A stretch of 64,000 nucleotides of DNA from Bacteroidaceae bacterium (GCA_017938245.1 JAGBBX010000045.1:1-64000), one strand, 5' to 3'; numbered from the stretch's first letter, positions 8,232-18,507 are shown. Notes: generated by a model not told the origin, from the letters alone. Numbers and translations: made by a program.

Positions 8232-10745
8232 ATGAAAAAGTTTTTTAAAATTACAGCTGCAATTATTACTATAATTGTACTGTTGTTGTTTACCTTGCCA
8301 TATCTTTTCAAAGATAAGATAGAGGCATTGGTAAAAGAGGAGGGTAATAAGATGCTTAATGCCGAGTTTAACTTTGGAGGTCTCGATATTAGCTTGATAC
8401 GCAACTTCCCACTTGCCTCGATAACTCTCGAGGATTTCTATCTTAAGGGTATTAATCAGTTCGAGAGTGACACTCTTGTATCAGCCAATGAAATTACGGC
8501 AGCAGTGAATGTAATGTCGCTGTTTGGTGACGAAGGTTTCGATATTAAAAAGGTACTTCTCGATGGTGTTTCGGTAAAGGCTATCGTGATGCCCGATAGT
8601 ACTGTCAATTGGGATGTTATGAAGCCCACAGATGAGGTAGAGGAGACGCCTGCAGATACAACATCGGCGCCTTTCCGTATTAAACTGCAACAACTTACAA
8701 TCAACGGTTTTAATCTTATATATGACGACCGTTTGGCAAATATGTATGCAAAAATCGAGAATATGGATGCCGGTTGCTCGGGCGACTTTGGCAGTGCACG
8801 TACTATGCTTGCTCTTGAAACAGCTGTAGAGGCACTTACTTTCAGTATGGATGGTGTGCCCTTCCTTAACAAAGCTCATATTGCCGCTAATATGAACGTA
8901 GATGCCGACCTTCAGAATAACAGATTTACCCTCAGTGAGAATACTATACAGTTGAATGCTATTAAAGCGGCTGTAGACGGTTGGGTGGCTCTTACCGACA
9001 AGGGTATTGATATGGATTTAAAACTCAATAGCAATGAGATTGGCTTTAAAGAGGTACTGTCGCTTGTTCCTGCTATTTATTCAAAGGATTTCGAAGGGCT
9101 TAAAACCGATGGAAGTGCCACTTTGGCTGCTTGGGCAAAGGGTAGTCTCATAGGGGATAGCATTGTGCCGCAGTTCAATGTCTCCTTTGATGTGAAAGAT
9201 GCAATGTTTCAGTATCCGTCGTTACCGGCAGGGTTGAACAAGATTAATATTAATGCAAAAGTCGAGAACCCCGGAGGTTCAATAGATGCAACAGTGGTTA
9301 ATGTTGCTCCCTTTAGCTTTGTACTGGCGGGTAATCCTTTCAGTATAGCTCTTAAGTTGCTTACTCCCATAAGTGATATGCAGTTCGATGCATCGGCAAA
9401 AGGTAAACTCGACCTTGGCAAGATAAAGGATGTATATCCTTTGGAGGATATGACTCTTAATGGTCTTGTAGATGCCGATATGAGTGTAAGCGGACGTATG
9501 TCGTATGTCGAGAAGGAGCAGTATGAAAAGGTTAAGGCGCAGGGCAGTGTACGACTGTATAATATGCTCTTGAATATGGAGGGAATACCCGACGTGAATA
9601 TAAAGAACTCGGCCTTGTCGTTCAATCCGCGATACCTCGAGCTAAGTCAGACAACAGTGAATATTGGCAAGAACGACGTTACGCTGGATAGTAAATTCGA
9701 GAATTATATGGGTTACGCCCTAAAGGGTACAACGCTGAAAGGTACTCTTAATGTAAAGAGTAACTATTTCAATCTTAATGATTTTGTTTCGGCAGATACT
9801 ACAGCCGTCAACGCTACTGCGTCGACAGAGGTAGATACCACTGCTATGGGTGTTATCTATGTCCCCGAGAATATCGACTTTAGAATGAAGGCCGATTTTG
9901 CAAAAGTCTTGTTCGATAATATGACCTTTGGTAATATGAATGGCGAACTGCTTGTGAAAGATGGAAAGGTTGATATGAAGAACCTGTCGATGAATACAAT
10001 GGGTGGCAGTGTTGTGGTAAATGGTTTTTACAAAGCTGTCGAGAAAAGTAAGCCTGAATTTGATGCAGGATTAAAACTCTCTAATATTGTATTTACTCAG
10101 GCTTATAAGGAGCTGGATATGGTGCAGAAACTTGCTCCTATATTCAATGGACTTACCGGTAATTTCTCGGGTAGTATGAAGATTGCAACAAAACTCGATG
10201 CAACAATGAGCCCTGTTATTCAGACACTTACCGGTAGTGGCTCGCTCTCGACACGTGATCTTAGCTTGAATAATGTAACTGTAATTCAGCAGGTGGCCGA
10301 TATAATAAAGAAGCCTTCTTTAAAGGATACACGTGTAAAGGATTTAAATGTTGAGTTTACAATAAAAGATGGCAGAGTAAATACTAAACCATTTAATATC
10401 AAGCTTGGAGATTGTACTATGCTACTCTCGGGTTCTACAGGATTAGACCAGACAATTGACTATCGTGGCGAGATAACATTGCCCGCATCTGTTGGAAAGG
10501 TGTCGCAACTCGGCACTGTTGATATGACAATCGGTGGCTCATTTACTTCGCCTAAGGTTGGTATAGATATGGAGGCTCTTGCCAAGAAGGCTGCATCAAA
10601 AGCTGCGGAAAGTGCGATTGATAAATTGCTTGGTGGAAAGTCGGATAAAGCAGCTTCGGATTCAACGAAAAGCTCGGCCGAGAAAAAAGCCGAGACGGTG
10701 AAGAATGTATTCAATAAAGCAAAAGACTTATTTAAAAAGAAATGA
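8232..10745 (+). CDS. AsmA family outer-membrane assembly/lipid transport protein
   Basis: 837 residues. The ATG at 8232 is chosen because MKKFFKITAAIITIIVLLL forms the single N-terminal membrane helix (residues about 4-24) and the earlier ATG at 8193 overlaps the promoter. After it come AsmA-type repeats of beta strands, with GGLDISLIRNFPLASITLEDF and a C-terminal AsmA_2-like region near residues 600-790. The last 40 residues are lysine- and serine-rich. The family is inner-membrane anchored with a long periplasmic groove and is implicated in lipid delivery to the outer membrane; the exact cargo is unknown. Confidence 0.9.
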   Translation: MKKFFKITAAIITIIVLLLFTLPYLFKDKIEALVKEEGNKMLNAEFNFGGLDISLIRNFPLASITLEDFYLKGINQFESDTLVSANEITAAVNVMSLFGDEGFDIKKVLLDGVSVKAIVMPDSTVNWDVMKPTDEVEETPADTTSAPFRIKLQQLTINGFNLIYDDRLANMYAKIENMDAGCSGDFGSARTMLALETAVEALTFSMDGVPFLNKAHIAANMNVDADLQNNRFTLSENTIQLNAIKAAVDGWVALTDKGIDMDLKLNSNEIGFKEVLSLVPAIYSKDFEGLKTDGSATLAAWAKGSLIGDSIVPQFNVSFDVKDAMFQYPSLPAGLNKININAKVENPGGSIDATVVNVAPFSFVLAGNPFSIALKLLTPISDMQFDASAKGKLDLGKIKDVYPLEDMTLNGLVDADMSVSGRMSYVEKEQYEKVKAQGSVRLYNMLLNMEGIPDVNIKNSALSFNPRYLELSQTTVNIGKNDVTLDSKFENYMGYALKGTTLKGTLNVKSNYFNLNDFVSADTTAVNATASTEVDTTAMGVIYVPENIDFRMKADFAKVLFDNMTFGNMNGELLVKDGKVDMKNLSMNTMGGSVVVNGFYKAVEKSKPEFDAGLKLSNIVFTQAYKELDMVQKLAPIFNGLTGNFSGSMKIATKLDATMSPVIQTLTGSGSLSTRDLSLNNVTVIQQVADIIKKPSLKDTRVKDLNVEFTIKDGRVNTKPFNIKLGDCTMLLSGSTGLDQTIDYRGEITLPASVGKVSQLGTVDMTIGGSFTSPKVGIDMEALAKKAASKAAESAIDKLLGGKSDKAASDSTKSSAEKKAETVKNVFNKAKDLFKKK

Positions 10746-10778
10746 TTTGACAGATTGAATTTCTTTTGAAATAATATT

Positions 10779-10814
10779 ACAAGGTGGGCGGCCGGCTCAC
10801 CTTGTTTTGTTTTT
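10779..10814 (+). terminator. Hairpin terminator after the AsmA-like gene
   Basis: ACAAGGTG (10779-10786) pairs with CACCTTGT (10798-10805) around a GC-rich loop, followed by TTTGTTTTT. Confidence 0.8.
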
Positions 10815-10897
10815 AAATCGAATCTTATGATAAAACTAATCTCTTATTTTCACGTTATATATTAATAATTTATAAATAATATTTAGATTTTTATTTG

Positions 10898-10905
10898 TAT
10901 CTTCG
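10898..10905 (+). promoter_or_regulatory. Candidate -7 element for the lepA operon (TATCTTCG)
   Basis: TATCTTCG followed by CG, the same variant seen before ettA and the U32 gene, 74 nt before the lepA start in an AT-rich leader. Confidence 0.5.
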
Positions 10906-10979
10906 CGCTTGAAAATGTAAATACTCTTTTATACACAAACTCGTGTAAATAGAGAATTAAGAAGAATGAATACGGAATT

Positions 10980-12761
10980 ATGGAGAAAATCAGAAACTTT
11001 TGCATTATTGCTCACATTGACCACGGAAAATCGACTCTTGCCGACCGCTTGCTTGAATATACGCAGACAATTAAGGTTACCGAGGGCCAGATGCTCGATA
11101 ATATGGAACTTGAGAAAGAGCGTGGAATTACCATCAAGAGCCACGCTATTCAAATGGAATACAATTACAAAGGCGAAAAATATATACTTAATCTTATTGA
11201 TACTCCGGGACACGTCGATTTTTCATACGAGGTGTCGCGCTCTATAGCTGCCTGCGAGGGTGCTCTCTTGGTGGTGGATGCTACTCAGGGTGTGCAAGCG
11301 CAGACTATTTCAAACCTCTATATGGCTATAGAACAAAACCTTGAGATTATTCCTGTTGTTAACAAATGCGATATGATTAACGCAATGCCCGAGGAGGTGA
11401 AAGACGAGATTGTCGACCTCATTGGTTGCGACCGAGACGATATTATCGAAGCTTCGGGTAAGACCGGTTTGGGTGTCGAGGAGATTCTTCAAGCGGTTAT
11501 AGAACGTATTCCGGCACCAAAAGGTAACGAGGATGCTCCTTTGCAGGCACTTATCTTCGACTCGGTGTTTAACTCTTTTCGCGGAATTATTGCCTATTTC
11601 AAGGTTGTAAATGGTGTTATACGTAAAGGCGATAAGGTAAAATTTTTCAATACGGGCAAGGAGTACGATGCCGATGAGGTTGGAGTGCTTAAGATGGACC
11701 TTTCGCCACGTACCGAGTTACGTACCGGCGATGTGGGATATATAATCTCGGGAATTAAAACTTCTCGTGAGGTTAAGGTGGGTGATACAATTACACATAT
11801 AGCTCGTCCTTGTTCTTCGGCGATTGCGGGATTCGAGGAGGTTAAGCCTATGGTGTTTGCAGGAGTGTATCCCATTGATGCCGAGGACTATGAGGATTTG
11901 CGTTCGTCGCTCGAAAAACTGCAGCTAAACGATGCTTCGCTGACATTTACTCCCGAGTCGTCGGCGGCACTTGGTTTCGGTTTCCGCTGCGGATTCTTGG
12001 GACTGTTGCATATGGAGATTGTTCAGGAACGTCTCGACCGTGAGTTCGATATGAGCGTCATAACAACAGTGCCTAACGTGTCGTATATGGTTTACGATAA
12101 GCAAGGTGGTGTGCAAGAGGTTCATAATCCCGGTGGTATGCCCGACCTTACATTGATAGACCACATCGAGGAGCCGTATATCAATGCAAGTATAATTACT
12201 CGTGCCGAGTACATTGGTCCCATTATGACGCTGTGTCTGGGTAAGCGTGGCGAGCTACAGAAGCAGGATTTCATTACCGGTAACCGAGTTGATATAAGTT
12301 TCTTGTTGCCGTTGGGCGAGATTGTGATTGATTTTTACGATAAACTCAAGAGTATATCAAAGGGATATGCCTCGTTCGACTATCACCCCGCAGGCTATCG
12401 TACTTCGAAACTGATAAAACTTGATATTCTTCTTAATGGCGAGCCCGTAGATGCTCTCTCTACGCTCACTCACGTAGATAATGCATACGGTCTTGGTCGA
12501 CAGATGTGCGAGAAACTGCGTGACCTTATTCCTCGTCAGCAGTTTGATGTTGCCCTTCAGGCTGCCATCGGTACTAAGATTATTGCTCGTGAGACAATTA
12601 AACAGGTACGTAAGGATGTGACCGCAAAGTGTTATGGTGGTGACGTATCGCGTAAACGTAAACTGCTCGAAAAACAGAAGAAAGGTAAGAAACGTATGAA
12701 GCAGATTGGTAACGTTGAGGTTCCACAGAAGGCATTCCTTGCAGTACTTAAACTAGATTAA
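10980..12761 (+). CDS. lepA: Elongation factor 4 (LepA)
   Basis: 593 residues, typical of LepA. It is a ribosome-dependent GTPase that acts during initiation or back-translocation. G motifs are clear: AHIDHGKST (P loop, residues 11-19), DTPGHVDF and NKCD. The C-terminal LepA-specific domain ends with [17 protein letters not shown]. Domain II and the EF-G-like alpha/beta domains lie between. It heads a run of closely spaced genes (gaps of 15, 3, 19 and 5 nt) that also holds ftsY, rimO and two HU-type genes. Confidence 0.97.
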   Translation: MEKIRNFCIIAHIDHGKSTLADRLLEYTQTIKVTEGQMLDNMELEKERGITIKSHAIQMEYNYKGEKYILNLIDTPGHVDFSYEVSRSIAACEGALLVVDATQGVQAQTISNLYMAIEQNLEIIPVVNKCDMINAMPEEVKDEIVDLIGCDRDDIIEASGKTGLGVEEILQAVIERIPAPKGNEDAPLQALIFDSVFNSFRGIIAYFKVVNGVIRKGDKVKFFNTGKEYDADEVGVLKMDLSPRTELRTGDVGYIISGIKTSREVKVGDTITHIARPCSSAIAGFEEVKPMVFAGVYPIDAEDYEDLRSSLEKLQLNDASLTFTPESSAALGFGFRCGFLGLLHMEIVQERLDREFDMSVITTVPNVSYMVYDKQGGVQEVHNPGGMPDLTLIDHIEEPYINASIITRAEYIGPIMTLCLGKRGELQKQDFITGNRVDISFLLPLGEIVIDFYDKLKSISKGYASFDYHPAGYRTSKLIKLDILLNGEPVDALSTLTHVDNAYGLGRQMCEKLRDLIPRQQFDVALQAAIGTKIIARETIKQVRKDVTAKCYGGDVSRKRKLLEKQKKGKKRMKQIGNVEVPQKAFLAVLKLD

Positions 12762-12776
12762 ATTATAACTGTTACT

Positions 12777-13730
12777 ATGGGATTTTTTAGTTTTTTCTCG
12801 AAAGAAAAGAAAGAGGTTCTCGATCAGGGACTCTCAAAGACCAAAGAGAGCGTGTTTGGTAAAATAGCACGCGCCATTGTTGGTAAAACCGAGATTGATG
12901 ATGATGTACTCGATAACCTGGAGGAGGTACTTGTGACCTCGGATGTAGGTGTCGAGACGACACTTAAGATAATAGAGCGTATTCAGGCACGTGCTGCGCG
13001 TGATAAGTATATGAATACAAAGGAGTTGAACCGACTGCTGAAAGAAGAGATAGCAGAGTTGCTGATGGAGAACAATACTGCCGACAGCGGTTCGTTCGAC
13101 TTTCCTACAACACCCGGTAATCCTTACGTGATTATGGTGGTTGGTGTAAATGGAGTGGGTAAGACCACTACAATAGGAAAGCTGGCGCATCAGTTCAAGA
13201 AAGCCGGCAAGAAGGTGTATCTTGGTGCTGCCGATACATTCCGAGCGGCAGCCGTTGAACAGCTTGTCGAGTGGGGGCGTCGTGCCGATGTCCCCGTTGT
13301 AAAGCAGAATATGGGTTCCGACCCTGCATCGGTGGCATACGATACTCTTGCTTCGGCTGTTGCCAACAATGCAGATGTTGTAATAATTGATACAGCGGGA
13401 CGTTTGCATAACAAAGTGGGACTGATGAATGAGCTGACAAAGATTAAGAATGTGATGAAAAAGATTCTTCCCGATGCTCCAAATGATGTACTGCTTGTAC
13501 TCGATGGTTCAACAGGACAGAATGCTTTTGAACAGGCCAAGCAATTTACATTGGCTACCGAAGTTACTTCGCTTGCCATAACAAAGCTCGATGGTACAGC
13601 AAAGGGTGGTGTGGTTATTGGTATAAGCGAACAATTCAAGATACCGGTAAAATATATTGGACTTGGCGAGGGAATGGACCATCTTCAGGTCTTTAACCGT
13701 ATGGAATTTGTAGATTCTCTTTTCGGATAA
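12777..13730 (+). CDS. ftsY: Signal recognition particle receptor FtsY
   Basis: 317 residues. The short N domain (about 1-95) follows a small basic leader without the long acidic A domain of E. coli FtsY, as is common in this phylum. The SRP-type GTPase domain shows GVNGVGKTTT (P loop), DTFRAAA, DTAGR and TKLDGTAKGG. It docks the SRP-ribosome complex at the membrane. It begins 15 nt after lepA and ends 3 nt before rimO. Confidence 0.97.
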   Translation: MGFFSFFSKEKKEVLDQGLSKTKESVFGKIARAIVGKTEIDDDVLDNLEEVLVTSDVGVETTLKIIERIQARAARDKYMNTKELNRLLKEEIAELLMENNTADSGSFDFPTTPGNPYVIMVVGVNGVGKTTTIGKLAHQFKKAGKKVYLGAADTFRAAAVEQLVEWGRRADVPVVKQNMGSDPASVAYDTLASAVANNADVVIIDTAGRLHNKVGLMNELTKIKNVMKKILPDAPNDVLLVLDGSTGQNAFEQAKQFTLATEVTSLAITKLDGTAKGGVVIGISEQFKIPVKYIGLGEGMDHLQVFNRMEFVDSLFG

Positions 13731-13733
13731 AAG

Positions 13734-15035
13734 ATGATTAAGAACAGAGTAGATATAATTACAATGGGATGCTCCAAGAATCTTGTCGATTCGGAGCATC
13801 TTATGCGTCAACTGCAAGAGTGTGGTTATGAGGTTACACACGACAGTGAGGCTCCCGAGGGGGCAATAGCTGTGATAAATACCTGCGGATTCATAGGAGA
13901 TGCAAAAGAGGAGTCGATAAATATGATTCTCGAGTTTTGCCAGCGAAAAGAGGAGGGCGATCTTGAGCGTCTCTATGTGATGGGATGCCTCTCGGAGCGT
14001 TATCTCGACGAGTTGCGCGAAGAAATTTCGCAGGTCGACCGGTTCTATGGCAAGTTTAATTGGAGCGAACTGCTGGCCGAACTTAAACAAGAGTATAAGC
14101 AGCAGATTGCCAATGAACGTGTTATTACGACTCCCGACCATTATGCTTTTCTGAAAATATCGGAAGGGTGTAATCGTCGATGCGCATATTGTGCAATTCC
14201 AATAATCACAGGCAGTCACGTATCGCGTCCAATGGAAGAGATTCTCGACGAGGTGCGTTATCTCGTTTCACAAGGGGTAAAAGAGTTTCAGATTATAGCA
14301 CAGGAACTTACGTTCTATGGTGTCGACATTTATAAGAAACAGAGTATTGCCGAATTGGTCGAGAAAATTTCGGATATCGAAGGAGTGGAGTGGATTCGTC
14401 TGCACTATGCCTATCCTGCTAACTTTCCGTACGACCTATTGCGTGTAATGCGCGAGAGAGATAATGTCTGCAAATATCTTGATATTGCGCTTCAACACGT
14501 AAGTACCAAGATTCTGAAAAAAATGTTGCGACAGGTGACAAAGGATGATACATACGCGCTTGTCGAGAGAATGCGTGCCGAGGTACCCGGAATTTGTTTG
14601 CGCACTACAATGATGGTAGGATTCCCCGGTGAGACCGACAAAGAGTTTGAGGAGCTTATTGAGTTTATAAAATGGGCAAAATTCGACCGTCTTGGAGCTT
14701 TCGCCTATAGCGAGGAGGATGGCACGTATGCCGCTCTCAACTATCGTGACAGTATTTCGCGCAAAAAGAAACAAGAGAGACTCGACCGCCTTATGGAGGT
14801 TCAGCAAAGAATATCTTCGAACCTAAACTACGAAAAAGTGGGCAAGACATTTAAGACCATTATAGATCGCGTAGAGGGTGAGTATTATATTGGTCGTACC
14901 GAGTTCGACTCGCCCGATGTAGACACCGAGGTACTTGTTCCAATAGCTGACAGGGAACTGAAAATCGGTAATTTCTATAATGTAGAGATTGAGGATGCAA
15001 CCGAATTCGACCTTATGGGTAGAGTGGTTTTCTGA
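13734..15035 (+). CDS. rimO: Ribosomal protein S12 methylthiotransferase RimO
   Basis: 433 residues, a radical-SAM methylthiotransferase that modifies the conserved aspartate of S12. The UPF0004 domain carries three cluster cysteines (MGCSKN, NTCGF, MGCLSER). The radical SAM motif is CNRRCAYC at about residues 146-153. A TRAM domain (about 370-433) closes the protein. RimO rather than MiaB is favoured by the LVDSEHLM segment and the SHVSRP region after the SAM motif. Start 3 nt after the ftsY stop. Confidence 0.95.
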   Translation: MIKNRVDIITMGCSKNLVDSEHLMRQLQECGYEVTHDSEAPEGAIAVINTCGFIGDAKEESINMILEFCQRKEEGDLERLYVMGCLSERYLDELREEISQVDRFYGKFNWSELLAELKQEYKQQIANERVITTPDHYAFLKISEGCNRRCAYCAIPIITGSHVSRPMEEILDEVRYLVSQGVKEFQIIAQELTFYGVDIYKKQSIAELVEKISDIEGVEWIRLHYAYPANFPYDLLRVMRERDNVCKYLDIALQHVSTKILKKMLRQVTKDDTYALVERMRAEVPGICLRTTMMVGFPGETDKEFEELIEFIKWAKFDRLGAFAYSEEDGTYAALNYRDSISRKKKQERLDRLMEVQQRISSNLNYEKVGKTFKTIIDRVEGEYYIGRTEFDSPDVDTEVLVPIADRELKIGNFYNVEIEDATEFDLMGRVVF

Positions 15036-15054
15036 TTGCCAAAAGAGAAGAGAT

Positions 15055-15339
15055 ATGAATAACAAAGAGTTTGTCGGTAAATTGGCTCATCGAAATAATA
15101 TGTCTGTAGCAGAGACAACTGCCGCAGTAGATGGGCTTGTAGAACTGCTTACAGATAGGCTGAAAGAGAATGACCAGATAAATATTTCGGGATTTGGAGT
15201 ATTCGAGGTGAAAATGCGTCGCGAGAGAATATCTGTTAATCCAAAAACGGGACAGCGTATGCTTATCCCGCCAAAGATTGTACCGGCTTTTCGTCCAAGC
15301 AGTAAGATGAAAGACAAATTCAAAGAGAGTGAGGAGTAG
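15055..15339 (+). CDS. HU family DNA-binding protein
   Basis: 94 residues from the ATG at 15055; the frame is open upstream only because it overlaps rimO. It has the HU/IHF fold: a helical pair (1-40), the ISGFGVFEV strand, and the DNA-grasping arm with RRERISVNPKTG and a proline (PPKIVPAF) at the tip, all intact. A small cytoplasmic nucleoid protein. It sits 5 nt ahead of the membrane-bound HU-LysM gene, which suggests that the two are translated together. Confidence 0.92.
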   Translation: MNNKEFVGKLAHRNNMSVAETTAAVDGLVELLTDRLKENDQINISGFGVFEVKMRRERISVNPKTGQRMLIPPKIVPAFRPSSKMKDKFKESEE

Positions 15340-15344
15340 GACTT

Positions 15345-16478
15345 ATGGATGCAAAATTAAATCATTCCGATTTTAGTGCTTTGCTATCGAAGCAACTCGA
15401 TATTTCGGCTTCCAAAGCCGAACAATTTACAAAGGCTTTTTTTGACATTCTTATAGAGGGATTAGAGAGCGATGGCATTGTGAAGATAAACGGTTTGGGC
15501 ACATTCAAGATGATTGATGTGGCAAGTCGAGGCAGTGTGAATGTAAATACAGGCGAGAAAATCGAAATTAAGGGACATCGTAAGTTGACTTTTATTCCAG
15601 CCGATACTCTTAAGGATAAAATAAACCAACCCTTTGCTATGTTCGAGCCTGTTGAGGTTGACGATGATTATGTTGATGATAGTGATGAGACACAGCCTGT
15701 CGAGCCTTCATCTGATGAACAAACAGCCGAGTCGGTATTAGCCGAGCCTTCATCTGACGAACAAACAGCCGAGTCGGTATTAGCCGAGCCTTCATCTGAC
15801 GAACAAACAGTCGAGCCGGTATTAGTCGAGCCTTCATCTGATGAACAAACAGCCGAGCCGGTATTAGCCGAGCCTTCATCTGACGAACAAACAGCCGAGC
15901 CGGTATTACTCGAGCCTTCATCTGACGAACAAACAGCCGAGCCGGTATTAGCCGAGCCTTCATCTGACGAACAAACAGCCGAGCCGGTAGAAACAACAAA
16001 GAGTAAGAAGGGACATATAGTTATATCTACCTTATTTATAATAAATATGATTATAACCTTCTCAATTATAATAGCTGTTGTAATAATTTTCTATAGTCAA
16101 TTCAGCAGTAATGAAAAAATAGATGAGAGTAATAATATTGTACCTGAACTCATAGCTAAAGATACGCTTGAAAAGACTGTATTATCAGATACTGTTGACA
16201 AGCAGCCCGAGGTATTAGAGGAATTTGTTATGGTAGAGGCAATGAACAATCTTACTCTGGCGCAGATAACTATAAAAGATACAGCAATTTATAGGATAAA
16301 AGGAACAAAGACAGTGCATCGAGTAGGGCTTGATGAGACATTGACAAAGATATCTCTGCTCTATTTCGAAGATAAACGATTCTGGCCCTACATTGTGCAA
16401 TATAACAAAATAAAAAATTATAACAGCCTTGAGATTGGTACAGAACTGCTTATACCCAATCTGGTACCACGAAAATAG
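15345..16478 (+). CDS. Membrane-anchored HU-like/LysM protein with acidic repeat linker
   Basis: 377 residues. Residues 1-90 resemble HU (KINGLGTFKMIDV, SVNVNTGEKIEIKGHR). Residues 100-118 are acidic (DDDYVDDSDE). Residues 120-215 are seven tandem copies of EPSSDEQTAEPVLA, coded by a 42-bp DNA repeat. KSKK (219-222) then precedes one membrane helix (about 223-250), and a LysM-like domain ends the protein (about 323-374, with the LysM-like GTELLIPN end). Positive-inside topology puts HU in the cytoplasm and LysM in the periplasm. I infer a DNA-to-peptidoglycan tether; no such function is proven here. Confidence 0.85.
   Translation: MDAKLNHSDFSALLSKQLDISASKAEQFTKAFFDILIEGLESDGIVKINGLGTFKMIDVASRGSVNVNTGEKIEIKGHRKLTFIPADTLKDKINQPFAMFEPVEVDDDYVDDSDETQPVEPSSDEQTAESVLAEPSSDEQTAESVLAEPSSDEQTVEPVLVEPSSDEQTAEPVLAEPSSDEQTAEPVLLEPSSDEQTAEPVLAEPSSDEQTAEPVETTKSKKGHIVISTLFIINMIITFSIIIAVVIIFYSQFSSNEKIDESNNIVPELIAKDTLEKTVLSDTVDKQPEVLEEFVMVEAMNNLTLAQITIKDTAIYRIKGTKTVHRVGLDETLTKISLLYFEDKRFWPYIVQYNKIKNYNSLEIGTELLIPNLVPRK
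15702..15989 (+). repeat. 42-bp tandem repeat, 7 copies (last partial)
   Basis: Unit starts GAGCCTTCATCTGAYGAAC and encodes EPSSDEQTxExVLx. Copies begin at 15702, 15744, 15786, 15828, 15870, 15912 and 15954; the last is 36 nt. Substitutions are few (A/V, S/P, A/V/L), so expansion looks recent. Confidence 0.95.
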
Positions 16479-16562
16479 CAGTAATGAGTTAAAGTTTGCT
16501 TAACGCAAACAGTTGTTAAGTCTATTTTAATATAATTAACACGTTTAGTTAATATAAAGACT

Positions 16563-16570
16563 TAAATTTG
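16563..16570 (+). promoter_or_regulatory. -7 element for the moxR-bat operon
   Basis: TAAATTTG matches TAnnTTTG, 34 nt before the moxR start. The -33 region lacks a TTTG at the usual spacing. A small GTTTGC/GCAAAC hairpin (16494-16510) upstream, without a T tract, may separate it from the HU-LysM gene. Confidence 0.5.
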
Positions 16571-16604
16571 TCAAGCTAAAAATTATATAATAAACATTGA
16601 AAAT

Positions 16605-17600
16605 ATGAGTGCACCTATTGACATTCGCGAATTGAACGAAATGATTGAAAGACAGAGTGGTTTTGTAACCAATCTGCAGACAGGAATGGATCAGATTATT
16701 GTCGGGCAGAAGCATCTTGTTGAGTCGCTGCTCATTGGACTTCTGGCCGATGGACACGTACTCCTGGAAGGTGTTCCCGGATTGGCTAAAACATTGGCTA
16801 TTAAAACGTTGTCGAGTCTTATCGATGCCGATTTTAACCGTATACAGTTTACTCCCGACCTTTTGCCTGCCGATGTGATAGGTACAATGGTATATAGTCA
16901 GAAAGATGAGTCGTTTAAGCCTAACAAAGGCCCGGTGTTTGCAAATTTCGTTCTTGCCGATGAGATTAACCGTGCTCCGGCAAAGGTGCAGAGTGCACTG
17001 CTCGAGGCTATGCAGGAGCGTCAGGTGACAATTGGTAAGGAGACATTCTCGCTTCCCGAGCCTTTCCTTGTGCTCGCCACACAGAACCCGATAGAGCAGG
17101 AAGGTACCTATCCTCTGCCCGAGGCACAGGTCGACCGTTTTATGCTGAAAGTGGTTATCGGATACCCCGAGCTTTCGGAAGAGAAACGTATCATACGTCA
17201 GAATATTACAGGAGAGAAGATTTCTGTTCGTCCAATCCTTAAACCACAGGAGATTATAGAGGCTCGTAAGGTGGTACGTCAGGTTTATCTTGATGAGAAA
17301 ATCGAGCAGTATATTGCCGATATTGTATTTGCAACACGCTATCCCGACAAATACGGAATGAAAGAACTCAAGGATATGATTGCTTTCGGAGGTTCGCCTC
17401 GTGCATCTATAAATTTGGCTCTTGCTGCACGCGCATACGCCTTTATTAAGCGTCGCGGATACGTTATTCCCGAGGATGTACGTGCCGTTGCCCACGATGT
17501 GCTGCGTCATAGAATAGGACTCAGTTACGAGGCCGAGGCAAGCAATATGACATCCGATGAAATTGTAAGCCAGATTCTGAATAAAGTCGAGGTACCCTAA
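16605..17600 (+). CDS. MoxR family AAA+ ATPase
   Basis: 331 residues. MoxR ATPases act as chaperones for VWA-domain partners. The AAA_3 core shows EGVPGLAKT (Walker A), LADEINRAP (Walker B), and the TQNPIEQEGTYPLPEAQVDRF stretch that is near-invariant in the family (sensor 1 and arginine finger region), followed by a lid domain. It is the first gene of a run that continues with DUF58, two VWA proteins and TPR proteins, the standard order of the Bacteroides aerotolerance (bat) operon. Confidence 0.95.
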   Translation: MSAPIDIRELNEMIERQSGFVTNLQTGMDQIIVGQKHLVESLLIGLLADGHVLLEGVPGLAKTLAIKTLSSLIDADFNRIQFTPDLLPADVIGTMVYSQKDESFKPNKGPVFANFVLADEINRAPAKVQSALLEAMQERQVTIGKETFSLPEPFLVLATQNPIEQEGTYPLPEAQVDRFMLKVVIGYPELSEEKRIIRQNITGEKISVRPILKPQEIIEARKVVRQVYLDEKIEQYIADIVFATRYPDKYGMKELKDMIAFGGSPRASINLALAARAYAFIKRRGYVIPEDVRAVAHDVLRHRIGLSYEAEASNMTSDEIVSQILNKVEVP

Positions 17601-17609
17601 TTTCTTTAT

Positions 17610-18479
17610 ATGGAGACCACAGAGCTTATAAAAAGAGTTCGTAAAATTGAGATAAAGACCCGAGGACTGTCCTACAATATTTTTGCAGGGCAGTACCATA
17701 GCGCCTTTAAGGGACGTGGTATGTCGTTCAGCGAGGTGCGTGAGTATCAGTATGGCGACGATATGCGCGACATCGATTGGAATGTGACTGCACGTTTCAA
17801 TAAACCATACGTCAAGGTCTTTGAGGAGGAGCGTGAGCTTACTGTGATGCTACTTATCGATGTTTCGGGAAGTCTTGATTTTGGTACGGTGAAACAGACC
17901 AAGCGCGATATGATTACCGAGATTGCAGCCACCATTGCATTTGCTGCAATACAGAATAACGACAAGATTGGTGTAATATTCTTCTCAGATAGAATAGAGA
18001 AGTTTATTCCCCCACAAAAGGGACGTAAGCACATTCTTTATATCATACGTGAACTTCTAAATTTCGAGCCTCAGAGTAATAGAACCGATGTAAAAGTTCC
18101 ACTCGAGTTCTTGACAAATGCACTGAAGAAACGCTCTACTGCATTTATAATGAGTGATTTTATAGCGGAACCCGACTATCAGAATGCACTCACTATTGCC
18201 AACCGTAAACACGATGTTGTTGCTCTGCAGGTGTACGACCGTCGACTTGCGGAGTTACCGAGCATTGGACTTATGAAAGTGTTGGATGCCGAGAGCGGTG
18301 AGGAGATGTATATCGATACCTCTTCGTCAAAAGTGCAGCGTGCACAGCGTGAGTGGTGGCAGCAGCAGCGCGAGACTCTCTCGGAAATTCTTAAGAAGAG
18401 CAGGGTCGATTCTGTTTCGGTGCGTACCGATGAAGATTATGTAAAGGCTCTTATGACACTGTTTGCCCAGCGTGGGTAA
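17610..18479 (+). CDS. DUF58 domain-containing protein (Bat operon)
   Basis: 289 residues without signal peptide or membrane helix. The DUF58 signature GRGMSFSEVREYQYGDDMRDIDWNVTA-type region occupies residues about 32-58, and a degenerate VWA-like fold follows (LLIDVSGSLDFG, a DxSxS metal site). Such proteins are partners of MoxR ATPases. It starts 9 nt after moxR and precedes the membrane members of the operon by 28 nt. Confidence 0.92.
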   Translation: METTELIKRVRKIEIKTRGLSYNIFAGQYHSAFKGRGMSFSEVREYQYGDDMRDIDWNVTARFNKPYVKVFEEERELTVMLLIDVSGSLDFGTVKQTKRDMITEIAATIAFAAIQNNDKIGVIFFSDRIEKFIPPQKGRKHILYIIRELLNFEPQSNRTDVKVPLEFLTNALKKRSTAFIMSDFIAEPDYQNALTIANRKHDVVALQVYDRRLAELPSIGLMKVLDAESGEEMYIDTSSSKVQRAQREWWQQQRETLSEILKKSRVDSVSVRTDEDYVKALMTLFAQRG

Positions 18480-18507
18480 TGCTGTAGTATCAAAATTCTA
18501 TAGATAA

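Noticed and set aside
15702-15989. CRISPR-like regular repeats
   Set aside because: No unique spacers; the repeat is an in-frame protein-coding minisatellite.
15637-15999. 120-codon antisense ORF with repeated RLFVRQMKAR
   Set aside because: It is the complement of the 42-bp coding repeat in the HU-LysM gene.
16545-17699. 384-codon minus ORF opposite moxR
   Set aside because: Cysteine- and histidine-rich translation typical of an antisense shadow; moxR on plus is a clear family member.
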